Source: Candidatus Methanoperedens sp.
GTDB taxonomy: Archaea; Halobacteriota; Methanosarcinia; Methanosarcinales; Methanoperedenaceae
Direction: 5' to 3'
Length of the DNA: 64,000 nt
NCBI GenBank assembly: GCA_027460525.1
Contig: JAPZAS010000016.1
Span: 1-64,000 of the forward strand
Shown: piece by piece, positions 8,512-17,431 of the stretch
Numbering within the stretch: the stretch's first letter is position 1
Layout: every line of letters starts with the position of its first letter
Made by a program: the position numbers and the translations under genes
The notes under the pieces: generated by a model
What the model saw: only the letters and a program-made list of their open reading frames with translations
Database searches by the model: none
What the model was told of the DNA's origin: nothing

Positions 8512-11121
8512 ATGGTGGATATTGAATCAAATTCGGATAGTTCAGCAACCGGGATAGAAAACTATATCGAATTTATAAATATTCAATTAAAGAATCCAAA
8601 TACACGGGATATTCCTATAAGCAACGGCACATTCACTGAGTTTTGGAATGAATATCCTATTTATAACTTCGAAATAAGCGTTGGAAGCGTAAAAAAATTA
8701 GAAAATCTACATGGAGACTATTGGATAGAAATAAGCGGTCAGAGAAAAGAATGTAACTTGGTGGATTTATCCGAGCGCCAAGTTTCTATTTGGATAAAAG
8801 AGAAAAATCTCGATACAAAAAATACTATCAGAAATGCTTCAATAAAAGTTGATTTGAGCTTTATTTTAAAACGTCAATTAGCTGCCTTAGAGCAATTACA
8901 GAAAAATCGCTATGAAACTGTTAGAAACTATCTATTTGCAGCCGAAGACATCCCAAATAGCTGCTATGCAAATTGTTCATTTGAGAATTGCGAACTCAAT
9001 GAAGAACAAAAAGATGCAATTCGATTTGCTGTAGGTGTTAAGGATTTTTATCTGATATGGGGACCGCCTGGCACTGGTAAAACTACAGTAATACCTGAGG
9101 TGGTAATTAATTACAGTAGAAACTATCTGAAAGAGAAAAATAAAGAACCTCGCATACTTGTTTGTAGTTGGACTAATGCGGCTGTTGATACTGTAGCAAA
9201 AAGGCTTTTTGGAAAAATAGAGAAGATGGTTCGATATGGGGATACATCTTTGAGGAAAAAGGAATACAGAGATAAATACAAAAGTATTCTTTTTGAGGAG
9301 CAGGTTAAATCCAAAAAGATTGAATTAGAAGTAGAAATTAATAAAAAGTCCAGTATTCTTGAAAATGAAAAAACTTCTCTTGAAGCTGAAATTAAGCAAA
9401 TTGAGATGCAATTTAAAAATTCCAAGGAAAAAAGAGAATTAATTTCCCAGAAAATTGGCAGCTTGGACAATGAAATAGCTGTATTAAAAAAGAAAAAGTT
9501 ACAGGAAGAGCGAGTTTTCATTTCGTTATATAAAAGAATATTCCAACATTCAGATTGGATCAAAAAAAACACAGAACTGCAAAGCCAATTAGGTAAACTG
9601 TTGTCGCAAAAAAATGAATTATCTAAAGAAATAAAAAATATGGAGCAATCGACATCCAATCTTAAACTAAATATAACAAAGTGTCAAGAAAATCTGAAAA
9701 TAACTAAGACCAGATTTAATAAACTACATGAAGATAAAAATGTGGCTTTTAAAAATATAGAAGCAAAAGTTCTCAATGAAAACCTCGCCATATTAACTAC
9801 AAATATTCAAACTGCAAATAGTATATTTGAAAATATTAATTTTGATCTTGTTATAATGGACGAGGCTGGAGCTATAGATTTGCCAAGCGCAGCTATAGTA
9901 TTAACTCGCTCAAGCAAAGTGGTCTTTTTAGGAGATCATAAGCAACTTCCTCCTATAATTCAAGAAAACTCTTCAGAAATAAAATCCTTCCTCAGAAAAC
10001 ATCCTAAAATTAAGCGCAGTATTTTTGAGATTCTTTATAAAAAATATTACAAAAAAGATTGCCTAATAATGCTGGAAAATCAGTACAGAATGAAAAAAAA
10101 GATAGCAGATTTCATAAGTAACCAATTTTATGATGGCAGAATTAAGAGTCCATCCGAAATTCATGGTATTCTAAAAAATACAAATGATGCTATTTTAAGC
10201 GCAGAAAATCCTGTTGTATTGTTTAAAAGAAATTTTAAAACAGAATTTGAAGGAAAATCTTCGTATAATATACCTGAGATAATATTTATAAAAAATATTA
10301 TCAGCAAGTTTGAGCACGAATACGGAAAAGAGATAAGAAACAAGATTTCAATCGTTACCCCATATAGAGCACAACGTGAACATCTAACAGAAGAACTCCC
10401 AGATGTTGATTGCGGTACTGTACATACTTATCAAGGCCAAGAAAAGGAGATAGTCATATTCTCTACAGTAAAGTATAGAAAAGGGATAAACGGCTTCGGT
10501 CCACTTTTCGATGGTTCAAATGGCGATAATTTATTTAATGTTGCGATGTCCAGAGCTAAAGAGAAATTCATAATCATCGGTGGATATGCTCTTTTTAAAA
10601 ATGTAAAAACCTATAATGAGTTGTATAAATATACAGAAAATTGCGGGTTAATAATTAAAGAACCCATAGATGGATACGACGGGGATACAATAAATAAATG
10701 TCCAATGTGCGGAGAAAGAACAAAACCTTCCAAAATTCGATGTTCTGACTGTGAGCAATTATACATCATGCAGACAATGCAAGAACAAATACCTCGTAGC
10801 AAAAAATGTGTGGATGGCGACCTTGTAAGATCAATCGGTGAAGTATTAATTGATAATTGGCTTCACAGCAATAATATTAAACATCAGGTAGAACAGAAAG
10901 TTCCAATCCTGAAATTAATGTACTGCGATTGGTATCTTCCAGATTATGATACATACATAGAATTCTGGGGCGATATTCATACAAAGTCTCCTGAAAAGAG
11001 GAGAGTAAAAGAGAGATTATATCAAGAAAATAAACTGAAATTAGTGGGTATTGAAGTTATAGACACCGATAATCTCGATGAAATACTAAAATACAAATTA
11101 AAATTGAAGAATGGTAGTTGA
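8512..11121 (+). CDS. SF1 helicase with coiled coil, zinc ribbon and PD-(D/E)XK nuclease
   Basis: This 869-residue protein combines an SF1 helicase of the Dna2/Upf1/NAM7 type with a C-terminal nuclease. Walker A GPPGTGKTT is at 184-192. A long charged coiled coil (about 255-430) splits the helicase core. Walker B is MDEAG around Asp450, with motif III VFLGDHKQLPP, motif V VHTYQGQEKE and motif VI NVAMSRAKE. Near residue 730 a CPMC...CSDC zinc ribbon follows. The last 100 residues show a PD-(D/E)XK-like pattern: SIGE, an Asp in YCDWYLPDY and EFWG. The AT-rich base usage differs from its housekeeping neighbours. The combination suggests a defence or DNA-end-processing role; the function is inferred. 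Confidence 0.85.
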   Translation: MVDIESNSDSSATGIENYIEFINIQLKNPNTRDIPISNGTFTEFWNEYPIYNFEISVGSVKKLENLHGDYWIEISGQRKECNLVDLSERQVSIWIKEKNLDTKNTIRNASIKVDLSFILKRQLAALEQLQKNRYETVRNYLFAAEDIPNSCYANCSFENCELNEEQKDAIRFAVGVKDFYLIWGPPGTGKTTVIPEVVINYSRNYLKEKNKEPRILVCSWTNAAVDTVAKRLFGKIEKMVRYGDTSLRKKEYRDKYKSILFEEQVKSKKIELEVEINKKSSILENEKTSLEAEIKQIEMQFKNSKEKRELISQKIGSLDNEIAVLKKKKLQEERVFISLYKRIFQHSDWIKKNTELQSQLGKLLSQKNELSKEIKNMEQSTSNLKLNITKCQENLKITKTRFNKLHEDKNVAFKNIEAKVLNENLAILTTNIQTANSIFENINFDLVIMDEAGAIDLPSAAIVLTRSSKVVFLGDHKQLPPIIQENSSEIKSFLRKHPKIKRSIFEILYKKYYKKDCLIMLENQYRMKKKIADFISNQFYDGRIKSPSEIHGILKNTNDAILSAENPVVLFKRNFKTEFEGKSSYNIPEIIFIKNIISKFEHEYGKEIRNKISIVTPYRAQREHLTEELPDVDCGTVHTYQGQEKEIVIFSTVKYRKGINGFGPLFDGSNGDNLFNVAMSRAKEKFIIIGGYALFKNVKTYNELYKYTENCGLIIKEPIDGYDGDTINKCPMCGERTKPSKIRCSDCEQLYIMQTMQEQIPRSKKCVDGDLVRSIGEVLIDNWLHSNNIKHQVEQKVPILKLMYCDWYLPDYDTYIEFWGDIHTKSPEKRRVKERLYQENKLKLVGIEVIDTDNLDEILKYKLKLKNGS

Positions 11122-11162
11122 AACTGTAATAGTCTTATTTTATTCACGTCCATTGAAAATAT

Positions 11163-11198
11163 AAGGAACCGCAGATAAACGCGGATGAACGCAGATAT
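11163..11198 (+). repeat. short dispersed ACCGCAGAT repeat
   Basis: The segment AACCGCAGATAAACGCGG followed by ATGAACGCAGAT consists of tandem variants of a roughly 12-base unit. Related pieces occur near 2230, 23330, 24665, 25540 and 27725. Strings of this kind are widespread in environmental archaeal and bacterial genomes. It lies just after the helicase stop. Confidence 0.6.
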
Positions 11199-11230
11199 GC
11201 GCCCCGGTTGCCATTCCATGGTTGCAGTTA

Positions 11231-11542
11231 CTATTTAGTTCTCATCAGGATTGCAATTCCCACAATGAGAATCAACACAAGCACAGGCAATAATACCGTC
11301 TTAATCAGCCCGTACATCATATTTACGCTGGAAGTGAGGGTTTTAATTTCCTCTACAATAAGCTCGGTCTCCAGAGGTTTAACAGGAGGTGTTTCAATAA
11401 CCGGTTCTTTCTCTTTGTAAACCTCGACAGGCTTTGCCGCAGGAACTGGTCTCTGGGGCTCTTTTTTTGCTGGAACCTGCGCTTCTGGTTTTTTCTTTAA
11501 TAATGCTTTAAATAATTGATCTTCACTCATTGTACTTGGCAT
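11231..11542 (-). CDS. tail-anchored small protein, unknown function
   Basis: This 103-residue protein has a Lys/Glu/Pro-rich N-terminal two thirds (KKKPEAQVPAKK and similar) and a single hydrophobic helix close to the C-terminus (VLLPVLVLILIVGIAIL, about 82-99) followed by MRTK. This predicts a tail-anchored protein facing the cytoplasm. Its architecture resembles the end of the FtsZ-like protein at 6561-7733: a proline-rich linker plus a tail anchor. An AGAGGGT Shine-Dalgarno supports the ATG at 11542; a second ATG lies at 11530. No domain is recognised. Confidence 0.6.
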   Translation of the reverse strand: MPSTMSEDQLFKALLKKKPEAQVPAKKEPQRPVPAAKPVEVYKEKEPVIETPPVKPLETELIVEEIKTLTSSVNMMYGLIKTVLLPVLVLILIVGIAILMRTK

Positions 11543-11667
11543 TTCTATGTACCCTCTACCTCAAATTTGAACATCCAAGGCATTATAAAAGATTACTTAT
11601 ATCTATTTAAATCATTTGTTAGCCTGCCAGCAATTTTATTTACTGCGGCAGGTATCGAGAGGATTTC

Positions 11668-12690
11668 ATGGAAAGGTTCAAAACAAGAAATATCTGGTTT
11701 GTGGCTTTAATCGGTGCAGCCGTTTTTGCAATTTTCGCAAACGAGATAGGATTTGCAAAGTTTTTCGTTTTAATAGGAAGCGCCAATAAACCGCTGATCC
11801 TGCTTGCAGTTTTTTTCAATTTATTAAATCTCATATCCTACACGATCACATGGCGATTCCTTGCCACAGAAAATATCAGTTTTTATAAATTGTTCAAGTT
11901 CTATATGGCAGGGTCATTTATCAGCAACATCACTCCTGCATTCGGAACAGGCGGCGAACCTGTGAAAGCCATGCTTCTTGGGAAAGAAACGGGTACGAGC
12001 AGGGCGGAATGTTTTGCAGGCGTTGTGTCGCAGAGGATGCTTAACATGTTCCCTTTTTTGACCATCGGCGGCGCTGGCATCTGGCTTCTTTTTACCATAC
12101 CCGGGCTTAAACTTGGAACACTGGAAGTCGCTGCATTGGTGTTCGCAATCTTAATCGCCTTTTCTGCATTCGGTCTTATCATATATTTCTATATCAGGAA
12201 AGACAGGTTTTCATCGTTTGTCCATTCGTCAATCCGGTTTTTTGCTCCTTTCATTGGATTTGTGAAAAAGGGTTTTGACCACAGGGCATACGGTGATGCT
12301 GTTGAGGAAGCGATAAACTCTTTCCATGGCGGTCTTAAGAATATCGGGAATAATAAATACGGCATAGCCAAAGCCCTCGTATTTTCTTACCTTGGATGGA
12401 TTTTTGATATTCTGGCAATATACTCCATATTTCTTTCATTGGGCGAAGCGCACATCCATATCAGTGTATTGATAATCACCTACACAATTTCGATGATAAG
12501 CGGCTGGGTTCCTCTTTTTCTTCCCGGGGGTCTTGGTATAGTGGACGGCACCATGGCAGTGCTTTTCATATACAGCGGAGTGCCTAAGGAGATGGCTGTA
12601 GTTGCGACGCTGCTTTACAGGCTGGCGTCGTACTGGTTCAACACCATACTCGGGGCTTTTTATCTCGGCGCCTCGTTAAAGACAAAATAG
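11668..12690 (+). CDS. flippase-like integral membrane protein (UPF0104)
   Basis: This 340-residue protein has about eight hydrophobic segments and belongs to the lysylphosphatidylglycerol synthase transmembrane/UPF0104 (TIGR00374) family. Diagnostic pieces are NITPAFGTGGEPVKAM in the first third and LPGGLGIVDG near residue 285. Archaeal members are often linked to glycan or lipid translocation, but this role is by analogy. A GAGAGGA Shine-Dalgarno precedes the ATG. The 3' end overlaps the convergent ATP-grasp gene by 15 bases. Confidence 0.8.
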   Translation: MERFKTRNIWFVALIGAAVFAIFANEIGFAKFFVLIGSANKPLILLAVFFNLLNLISYTITWRFLATENISFYKLFKFYMAGSFISNITPAFGTGGEPVKAMLLGKETGTSRAECFAGVVSQRMLNMFPFLTIGGAGIWLLFTIPGLKLGTLEVAALVFAILIAFSAFGLIIYFYIRKDRFSSFVHSSIRFFAPFIGFVKKGFDHRAYGDAVEEAINSFHGGLKNIGNNKYGIAKALVFSYLGWIFDILAIYSIFLSLGEAHIHISVLIITYTISMISGWVPLFLPGGLGIVDGTMAVLFIYSGVPKEMAVVATLLYRLASYWFNTILGAFYLGASLKTK

Positions 12691-13569
12691 ATCTTCTTTT
12701 TTAAAGGTGAAACTGCCTTTTACATCAACATGTGCAGGGAGTTCCCCGAATCTTGCCTTGAGAATCAGCTCCGCTATTTCAGTCTCAAGAACTTTTGCTA
12801 TCCCGATGATGGACGTCGTGGGTCTCGGGTTTACGTCCACAACATACGGCTTGTCCCCGAGCACGATATCCACGCCTGCATATCCCCGGCATCCCAGGAC
12901 TTTTGCCGTCCTTTTAGCAACGTCGATAATCTCGTCATTCCTGTCGCAGTAGTACGGAACTATCCCGCCTTTATAAGAAATCCTGTCTCCAATTTCTATC
13001 AGCTGCCTGTTGACCGTGAGTGGAAGCTGTGTTCTGCCTGTGATTATACTGGCGCTTATATGCTCCCCTTCAATAAACCGCGTGGCGATGAAACCTTCTT
13101 TTAGCACACCGCTATGGCTTTTGTGTATTCCTTCAGAAGCGCAGCCGTATCTTGGTTTTATCACGAAATCTCCCTTGTATTCCTTTTCAACAGTCTCTGG
13201 AACGGGGATCTTTTCCTGTTCAAGTGCGCGGGTGCATTTGAGTTTATCAGCGCAGAGGCGCACGGAATAAGAGGGGCATCCCAGGTTTTCGGTGTTTTCT
13301 TCTACAATCTCTGTCAGGTCTCCCAGCATCTCATCAGGTGCAATAACCATGGCGGCATCGCACTCTTTTGATAATTTTTCAATGGAAGCCTCAAACCCTG
13401 CCGTAATCACGGCTTTTCCTGTGCCGAGCCGCTCACCTGCGGTCGGGTAAAATACCTCGTGACCGCATGAAGCAAAACTGCGAACAAGCACGTTGAGCAT
13501 GGCTCTTCCTTCAAGCATGTATCCGTCCATGCCTTTGCCAACTGCATATTCTGCGACCAGTATTCTCAT
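12676..13569 (-). CDS. mfnD: ATP-grasp ligase, probable tyramine-L-glutamate ligase
   Basis: This 297-residue ATP-grasp protein matches COG1821. MfnD of that group joins tyramine to glutamate in methanofuran synthesis. The N-terminus MRILVAEYAVG, the central VIKPRYGCASEG nucleotide-binding region and the C-terminal DIVLGDKPYVVDVNPRPTTS metal-binding region are visible, and the length fits MfnD. Methanofuran is expected in a methanogen-lineage organism. It overlaps the upstream queH by four bases, but a shared pathway is not obvious. A related ATP-grasp ligase with another substrate cannot be excluded. Confidence 0.7.
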   Translation of the reverse strand: MRILVAEYAVGKGMDGYMLEGRAMLNVLVRSFASCGHEVFYPTAGERLGTGKAVITAGFEASIEKLSKECDAAMVIAPDEMLGDLTEIVEENTENLGCPSYSVRLCADKLKCTRALEQEKIPVPETVEKEYKGDFVIKPRYGCASEGIHKSHSGVLKEGFIATRFIEGEHISASIITGRTQLPLTVNRQLIEIGDRISYKGGIVPYYCDRNDEIIDVAKRTAKVLGCRGYAGVDIVLGDKPYVVDVNPRPTTSIIGIAKVLETEIAELILKARFGELPAHVDVKGSFTFKKEDLFCL

Positions 13570-14105
13570 GGGAGCACACTGCCTTTTTTAAGGTACCGCT
13601 CTTTTTCGCTGAAGATGCAGCCGCAGTATTTCTGCATGTAAAGTCCGAGAGCTCTTGCAATCTCCCGGGATTCCCTGTATCCTTCCCTGAAATCCTCGTA
13701 ATAGAACTCGATGCCGTATTCATCCGCGGTTTTTTTCCCTATTTTTGCAAGCATCTCATGCTTCTGGTAGGGCGAGATGAGGAGGGTGGTTGTGAAGGCG
13801 TCAAATCCTAATTGAGCAGCGGTTTTTGCAGCTTCGGCGAGCCTGTAAGTATAGCAGAATCTACACCGCTCATCAGATGCAAGCGCACCGCGAAGATAGT
13901 TCTCCATATCATAATTTTTATAGATCACCTTTGTTGCTTTCATCTCTGCATACGTTTCAAGTGAGCCAAGCCTGTTTTTATATTCTGAATAAGGATGAAT
14001 GTTCGGGTTATAAAAAAGAGCCGTTATGTCATGCCCCTCCTCAAGCAATCGCTTATGGGGGTATGTGAAGCATGGGGCGCAGCAGACATGGACGAGGATT
14101 TGCAT
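13566..14105 (-). CDS. queH: epoxyqueuosine reductase QueH (DUF208)
   Basis: QueH reduces epoxyqueuosine to queuosine in tRNA, a non-homologous replacement for QueG. The 179-residue product has the signature CCAPC (Cys8, Cys9, Cys12) at the N-terminus, CRFC (Cys81, Cys84) and the terminal KYCGCIFSE (Cys161, Cys163). These are the Fe-S and redox cysteines known in the family. It shares a four-base overlap with the ATP-grasp gene. With queA and tgt 8-9 kb away it completes the three tRNA-dependent steps of queuosine synthesis. Confidence 0.88.
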   Translation of the reverse strand: MQILVHVCCAPCFTYPHKRLLEEGHDITALFYNPNIHPYSEYKNRLGSLETYAEMKATKVIYKNYDMENYLRGALASDERCRFCYTYRLAEAAKTAAQLGFDAFTTTLLISPYQKHEMLAKIGKKTADEYGIEFYYEDFREGYRESREIARALGLYMQKYCGCIFSEKERYLKKGSVLP

Positions 14106-14179
14106 GATGTTAATTACATGCTCGTTGCCTTAATTGTTATGTCTGATAATGGATTGAAAGAGTAAATTTTTATTTAAAA

Positions 14180-14323
14180 TCAAGGTGAATCTTTACAACT
14201 TTCAATTCCATCTCCAGAGGTTGTATCCCATTCGTCCGCAAGTTCTTTATCTTCAATCCTTGTCGCTTTATAGCCTTCAGTTAATTCTCTTATTTGACGT
14301 GCTTTAATTCCTATTGTGTTCAT
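14180..14323 (-). CDS. small 47-residue hypothetical protein
   Basis: A short minus-strand frame opens with ATG at 14323 and stops at 14180, beginning MNTIGIKARQIRELTEG and ending KDSP. It is charged and helical in character, with an acidic C-terminus containing EDKELADEWD. It resembles short antitoxin-like or regulatory peptides but matches no family I can name. It fills most of the 272-bp gap between RaSEA and queH. No strong Shine-Dalgarno is seen. Confidence 0.4.
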   Translation of the reverse strand: MNTIGIKARQIRELTEGYKATRIEDKELADEWDTTSGDGIESCKDSP

Positions 14324-14377
14324 GGTACACCAGAGATTAGGTATAGTTAATGTGGATAGTAGGTGTATTAAAGATGA

Positions 14378-15403
14378 CTATTTCACCATCGGCGCCCCAA
14401 AGGTAAAATCCTCAAGCTCAACAACTTTTTTCCACAGTTCCAGGCACTCGCAGTCAAGGTTAGCAAAAACGCCGGTATCCTGCGTCAGCGAGAAAATCCG
14501 AATTGCTTCTGCCACATCCTTATCGCATTCCCCGCAGTTATGGGGACCGCGCGCCGAACCTGCGCCCACCGGGTCGGACATTATGACGGTGTCGGGAGAT
14601 GCTTCCTTTCCCATTTTAAGCACTTCCACAGCGCTCCACAGCCACGGAGGGCGGTAATCCCCGCGCTCGAACATCTCATCCACAAGCGTCCCCTTCTGGA
14701 CATTGCAGAGATTGATGGATATTGTTCCGGCATAAGGCGCAACGTCATGTATGGAATTTATCATGTCGTTAATGGCAACCCCCTCTGAAAGGAAGGGCGG
14801 TTTCAACAACAGGTAAGCTTTGACTGTCACACCTTCTTTCCCTGCAACCTCGCTTGCCCTCATAAAATCCGAGAACGAAAAACCTTTATTGATGCAATCC
14901 TTACGTATCATGTCATTAGTGGTTTCAAGCCCGACTGCGACCTCAAATCTCTTGCCAAGAGCCGCGATGGATTCGGATAATTTCTCTTTTGTAACATATT
15001 CGGGTCTCGTTTCAGCAATCACTTTTTTAACCCTTAAATCTGCTCTGAGGCGCGAAAGCATCTCTTTTCTTGTCTCTGGAGCAATCTCGCCATCGTCTAA
15101 AAAGCTGCCCGAGGTGAATATCTTTACAATGAACTCATCATCCTTGCAGCGCGACATTGCATATTCAAACTGCTTCATAAGTTCATCATGCGAAGGAGGT
15201 TTTTGTGCGCTGTCATACACGTACCCGCACATGGTGCAGTTATTCCATCGACATCCTTGAGTCTGGAAAATTATCGTAAGCGAAGAAACAGGCTTGCCGT
15301 CGAGCAAGTCCTTGCCTGTCCAGACAGCAGTTGGTTTATCAGGCGGATTAAATTTGACTTTCTGTCTTGCGCGGATATCCCGCACAACTTTAGTAAGTGA
15401 CAT
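14378..15403 (-). CDS. raSEA: archaeosine biosynthesis radical SAM protein RaSEA
   Basis: RaSEA acts with ArcS to convert the lysine adduct of preQ0 at tRNA position 15 into archaeosine. The 341-residue product has a radical-SAM cluster motif CRWNNCTMCGY (Cys51, Cys56, Cys59; CX4CX2C), a substrate region with TSGSFLDDGE, the GLETTND segment and a C-terminal CGEC...DCECLELW region. It is separated from the upstream GMP synthase gene by three bases, so the two are co-transcribed. ArcS is not in the window. Together with queH/queA/tgt this shows that two 7-deazaguanine pathways coexist. Confidence 0.85.
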   Translation of the reverse strand: MSLTKVVRDIRARQKVKFNPPDKPTAVWTGKDLLDGKPVSSLTIIFQTQGCRWNNCTMCGYVYDSAQKPPSHDELMKQFEYAMSRCKDDEFIVKIFTSGSFLDDGEIAPETRKEMLSRLRADLRVKKVIAETRPEYVTKEKLSESIAALGKRFEVAVGLETTNDMIRKDCINKGFSFSDFMRASEVAGKEGVTVKAYLLLKPPFLSEGVAINDMINSIHDVAPYAGTISINLCNVQKGTLVDEMFERGDYRPPWLWSAVEVLKMGKEASPDTVIMSDPVGAGSARGPHNCGECDKDVAEAIRIFSLTQDTGVFANLDCECLELWKKVVELEDFTFGAPMVK

Positions 15404-15406
15404 ATC

Positions 15407-16321
15407 TTATTCAAACTCGATTGTAGCGGGCGGTTTGGGCGTGAGGTCATACAGCACCCTTGAAACATTGGGTATCTCGCTTGTGATACGCGACTGGATT
15501 TTTCGCAGGACTTCCCACGGAAGTTCCATTGCCTCTGCCGTCATGCCGTCCCTCGAACTCACGGCACGCACTGCGATTATCCACCCATGCACCCTGATAT
15601 CACCTTTTACCCCGGTTCCTTTTTCAAGCAGCGCAGCGAATGTCTGCCATGGAACGAACTCTTCCACAAGCTCTTCCTCCACGATGGCATTCGCCTCCCT
15701 CACCACGTCAAGCTTTTCTTCCGTCACCTCGCCTATTATCCTGACCGAAAGCCCGGGACCAGGGAACGGCATCCTGTCCGAGATTTCCCTGGGCAAGCCC
15801 AGAGCTCTTGCCACTTCGCGTACCTCGTCCTTGTAGAGGTCTGCCAGCGGTTCAATTATGCCCTCAAAATCGATCACCGAAGGAAGACCTCCAACATTAT
15901 GGTGGCTCTTTATCCCGCCTTCAGATTCAATCCTGTCAGGGTATATAGTTCCCTGAATCAGGTATCGTGCGCCGAGCTTGTGGGCTTCTTTCTCGAATTC
16001 ACGGATAAACGCCTCGCCTATAGCCTTCCTTTTTTTCTCAGGGTCTGTCAAGCCTTTTAGTGCCCTGAGGAAATTCTTTTTTCCATCTATAACCTGGAGG
16101 TTCATATCGGAAAAGATTTTTCTTATCCTTTCGGTCTCCCCTTTGCGCATGAGCCCGGTGTCAATATAAATAGGCGTGATCATCTCGCCTATAGCCCTAT
16201 GTGCGAGCACCGCGCAGACCGAGCTGTCAACTCCCCCGGATAGGGCTATTATTGCCCTGCCTTTGACATTATTTTTAATCTTCTCGATGCTCTCGTGGAT
16301 GAATTTGTCAACTTTGACCAT
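15407..16321 (-). CDS. guaAB: GMP synthase subunit B (PP-loop ATPase)
   Basis: This 304-residue subunit adenylates XMP and aminates it with ammonia from a separate glutaminase subunit, the archaeal split form of GuaA. The PP-loop SGGVDSS is at 28-34. The dimerisation domain contains [11 protein letters not shown]-like [27 protein letters not shown], and the C-terminal end PPATIEFE, which is diagnostic for GuaA. The glutaminase subunit A is not adjacent. It leads the RaSEA operon on the minus strand. Confidence 0.93.
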   Translation of the reverse strand: MVKVDKFIHESIEKIKNNVKGRAIIALSGGVDSSVCAVLAHRAIGEMITPIYIDTGLMRKGETERIRKIFSDMNLQVIDGKKNFLRALKGLTDPEKKRKAIGEAFIREFEKEAHKLGARYLIQGTIYPDRIESEGGIKSHHNVGGLPSVIDFEGIIEPLADLYKDEVREVARALGLPREISDRMPFPGPGLSVRIIGEVTEEKLDVVREANAIVEEELVEEFVPWQTFAALLEKGTGVKGDIRVHGWIIAVRAVSSRDGMTAEAMELPWEVLRKIQSRITSEIPNVSRVLYDLTPKPPATIEFE

Positions 16322-16498
16322 TGAACACTTACATATTGTTCATTCTTTAAATGGTTTTACTCGATGCCAGAAAAAAGAAATATGCTGCTATGAGGAATGG
16401 AAACTATCCGATAAAAAAGTTTTAAATAGTAAGCCTGATATATTCTTTGAAGAGAATGATGCCCAGCCATTGGGTTTTGGAAAAATTTTGAGTTAGTC

Positions 16499-17431
16499 AT
16501 GGAACCAATAATTGAGATTCGTTCCCTGTCAAAAAATTACGGGAACTTCACGGCTCTGGATAATGTCTCCCTGACGATTGAAAAGGGAACAATATTTGGT
16601 CTGTTGGGACCCAACGGGGCCGGTAAATCGACGTTGATCAAAGTGCTTTCATGCCAGACAAGACCATCAGGAGGTCATGCCTATATATCAGGTCTTGATG
16701 TGGTCTTGGATAAGAAAGAAGTGCTTTCGATTATCGGGATTGTCCCGCAGGAGAACAGCTTCTATGATGAGCTTACCATAAATGAGAACCTGCAGTATTT
16801 CGGTTCATTATACGGCGTTCCGGTCATTGAAATTAAGAAAAGGAGCCACAAAATACTGGATATGCTGCATCTATCAGAAAAGAGCGAAAGCTATGCGGGC
16901 ATACTGTCAGGAGGAATGAAGACAAGGTTGAATATCGCCTGCGCGCTTATCCATAAACCCGAGACGCTGATACTGGATGAGCCCAGTGTGGGGCTTGACC
17001 CTGTATCAAGGAAAGCCTTATGGGACACCATCCGGGCCGTGAACAGGGAAGGTACAACGATCCTTATCACAACCCATTACATGGAAGAAGCGGACTTGCT
17101 GTGCGACAGGATATTGATAATGAACAGGGGCAAAATCGTTGTCGAAGGAAAACCCGGCGAGCTAAAGAACGCAGCAGGAGAGCATGTCATCCTGATAACA
17201 AGCACACCCGGCAATTATCAGATACTAAAAAGCAAGATTGAATCGCTGGAATCCATAGTATCATGCAGTGTTAATGAAAAAGGGTTGAAAATAAATCTCA
17301 GGAATGAGCTGCCCATTCAAACAATTTTTGAGATTTTTGAAACGGAAGGCGAGAAAATAAAGAACGTGGAATCCACAAGACCAAGCCTTGAGGATGTATT
17401 CATACATGCTGCGGGGGAGGAATGGCATTGA
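16499..17431 (+). CDS. ABC transporter ATP-binding protein (drug/Na export type)
   Basis: This 310-residue ABC ATPase has Walker A GPNGAGKST, Q-loop VPQENSFYDELT, the signature LSGGMK and Walker B LILDEPSVGLDP, followed by the H-loop THYMEEAD. It also carries a DrrA/CcmA-like C-terminal extension of about 90 residues. It overlaps the permease gene by ten bases, forming a two-gene exporter. An AT-rich GTTTTAAATAG box near 16420 may be the promoter. The transported compound is unknown. Confidence 0.92.
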   Translation: MEPIIEIRSLSKNYGNFTALDNVSLTIEKGTIFGLLGPNGAGKSTLIKVLSCQTRPSGGHAYISGLDVVLDKKEVLSIIGIVPQENSFYDELTINENLQYFGSLYGVPVIEIKKRSHKILDMLHLSEKSESYAGILSGGMKTRLNIACALIHKPETLILDEPSVGLDPVSRKALWDTIRAVNREGTTILITTHYMEEADLLCDRILIMNRGKIVVEGKPGELKNAAGEHVILITSTPGNYQILKSKIESLESIVSCSVNEKGLKINLRNELPIQTIFEIFETEGEKIKNVESTRPSLEDVFIHAAGEEWH

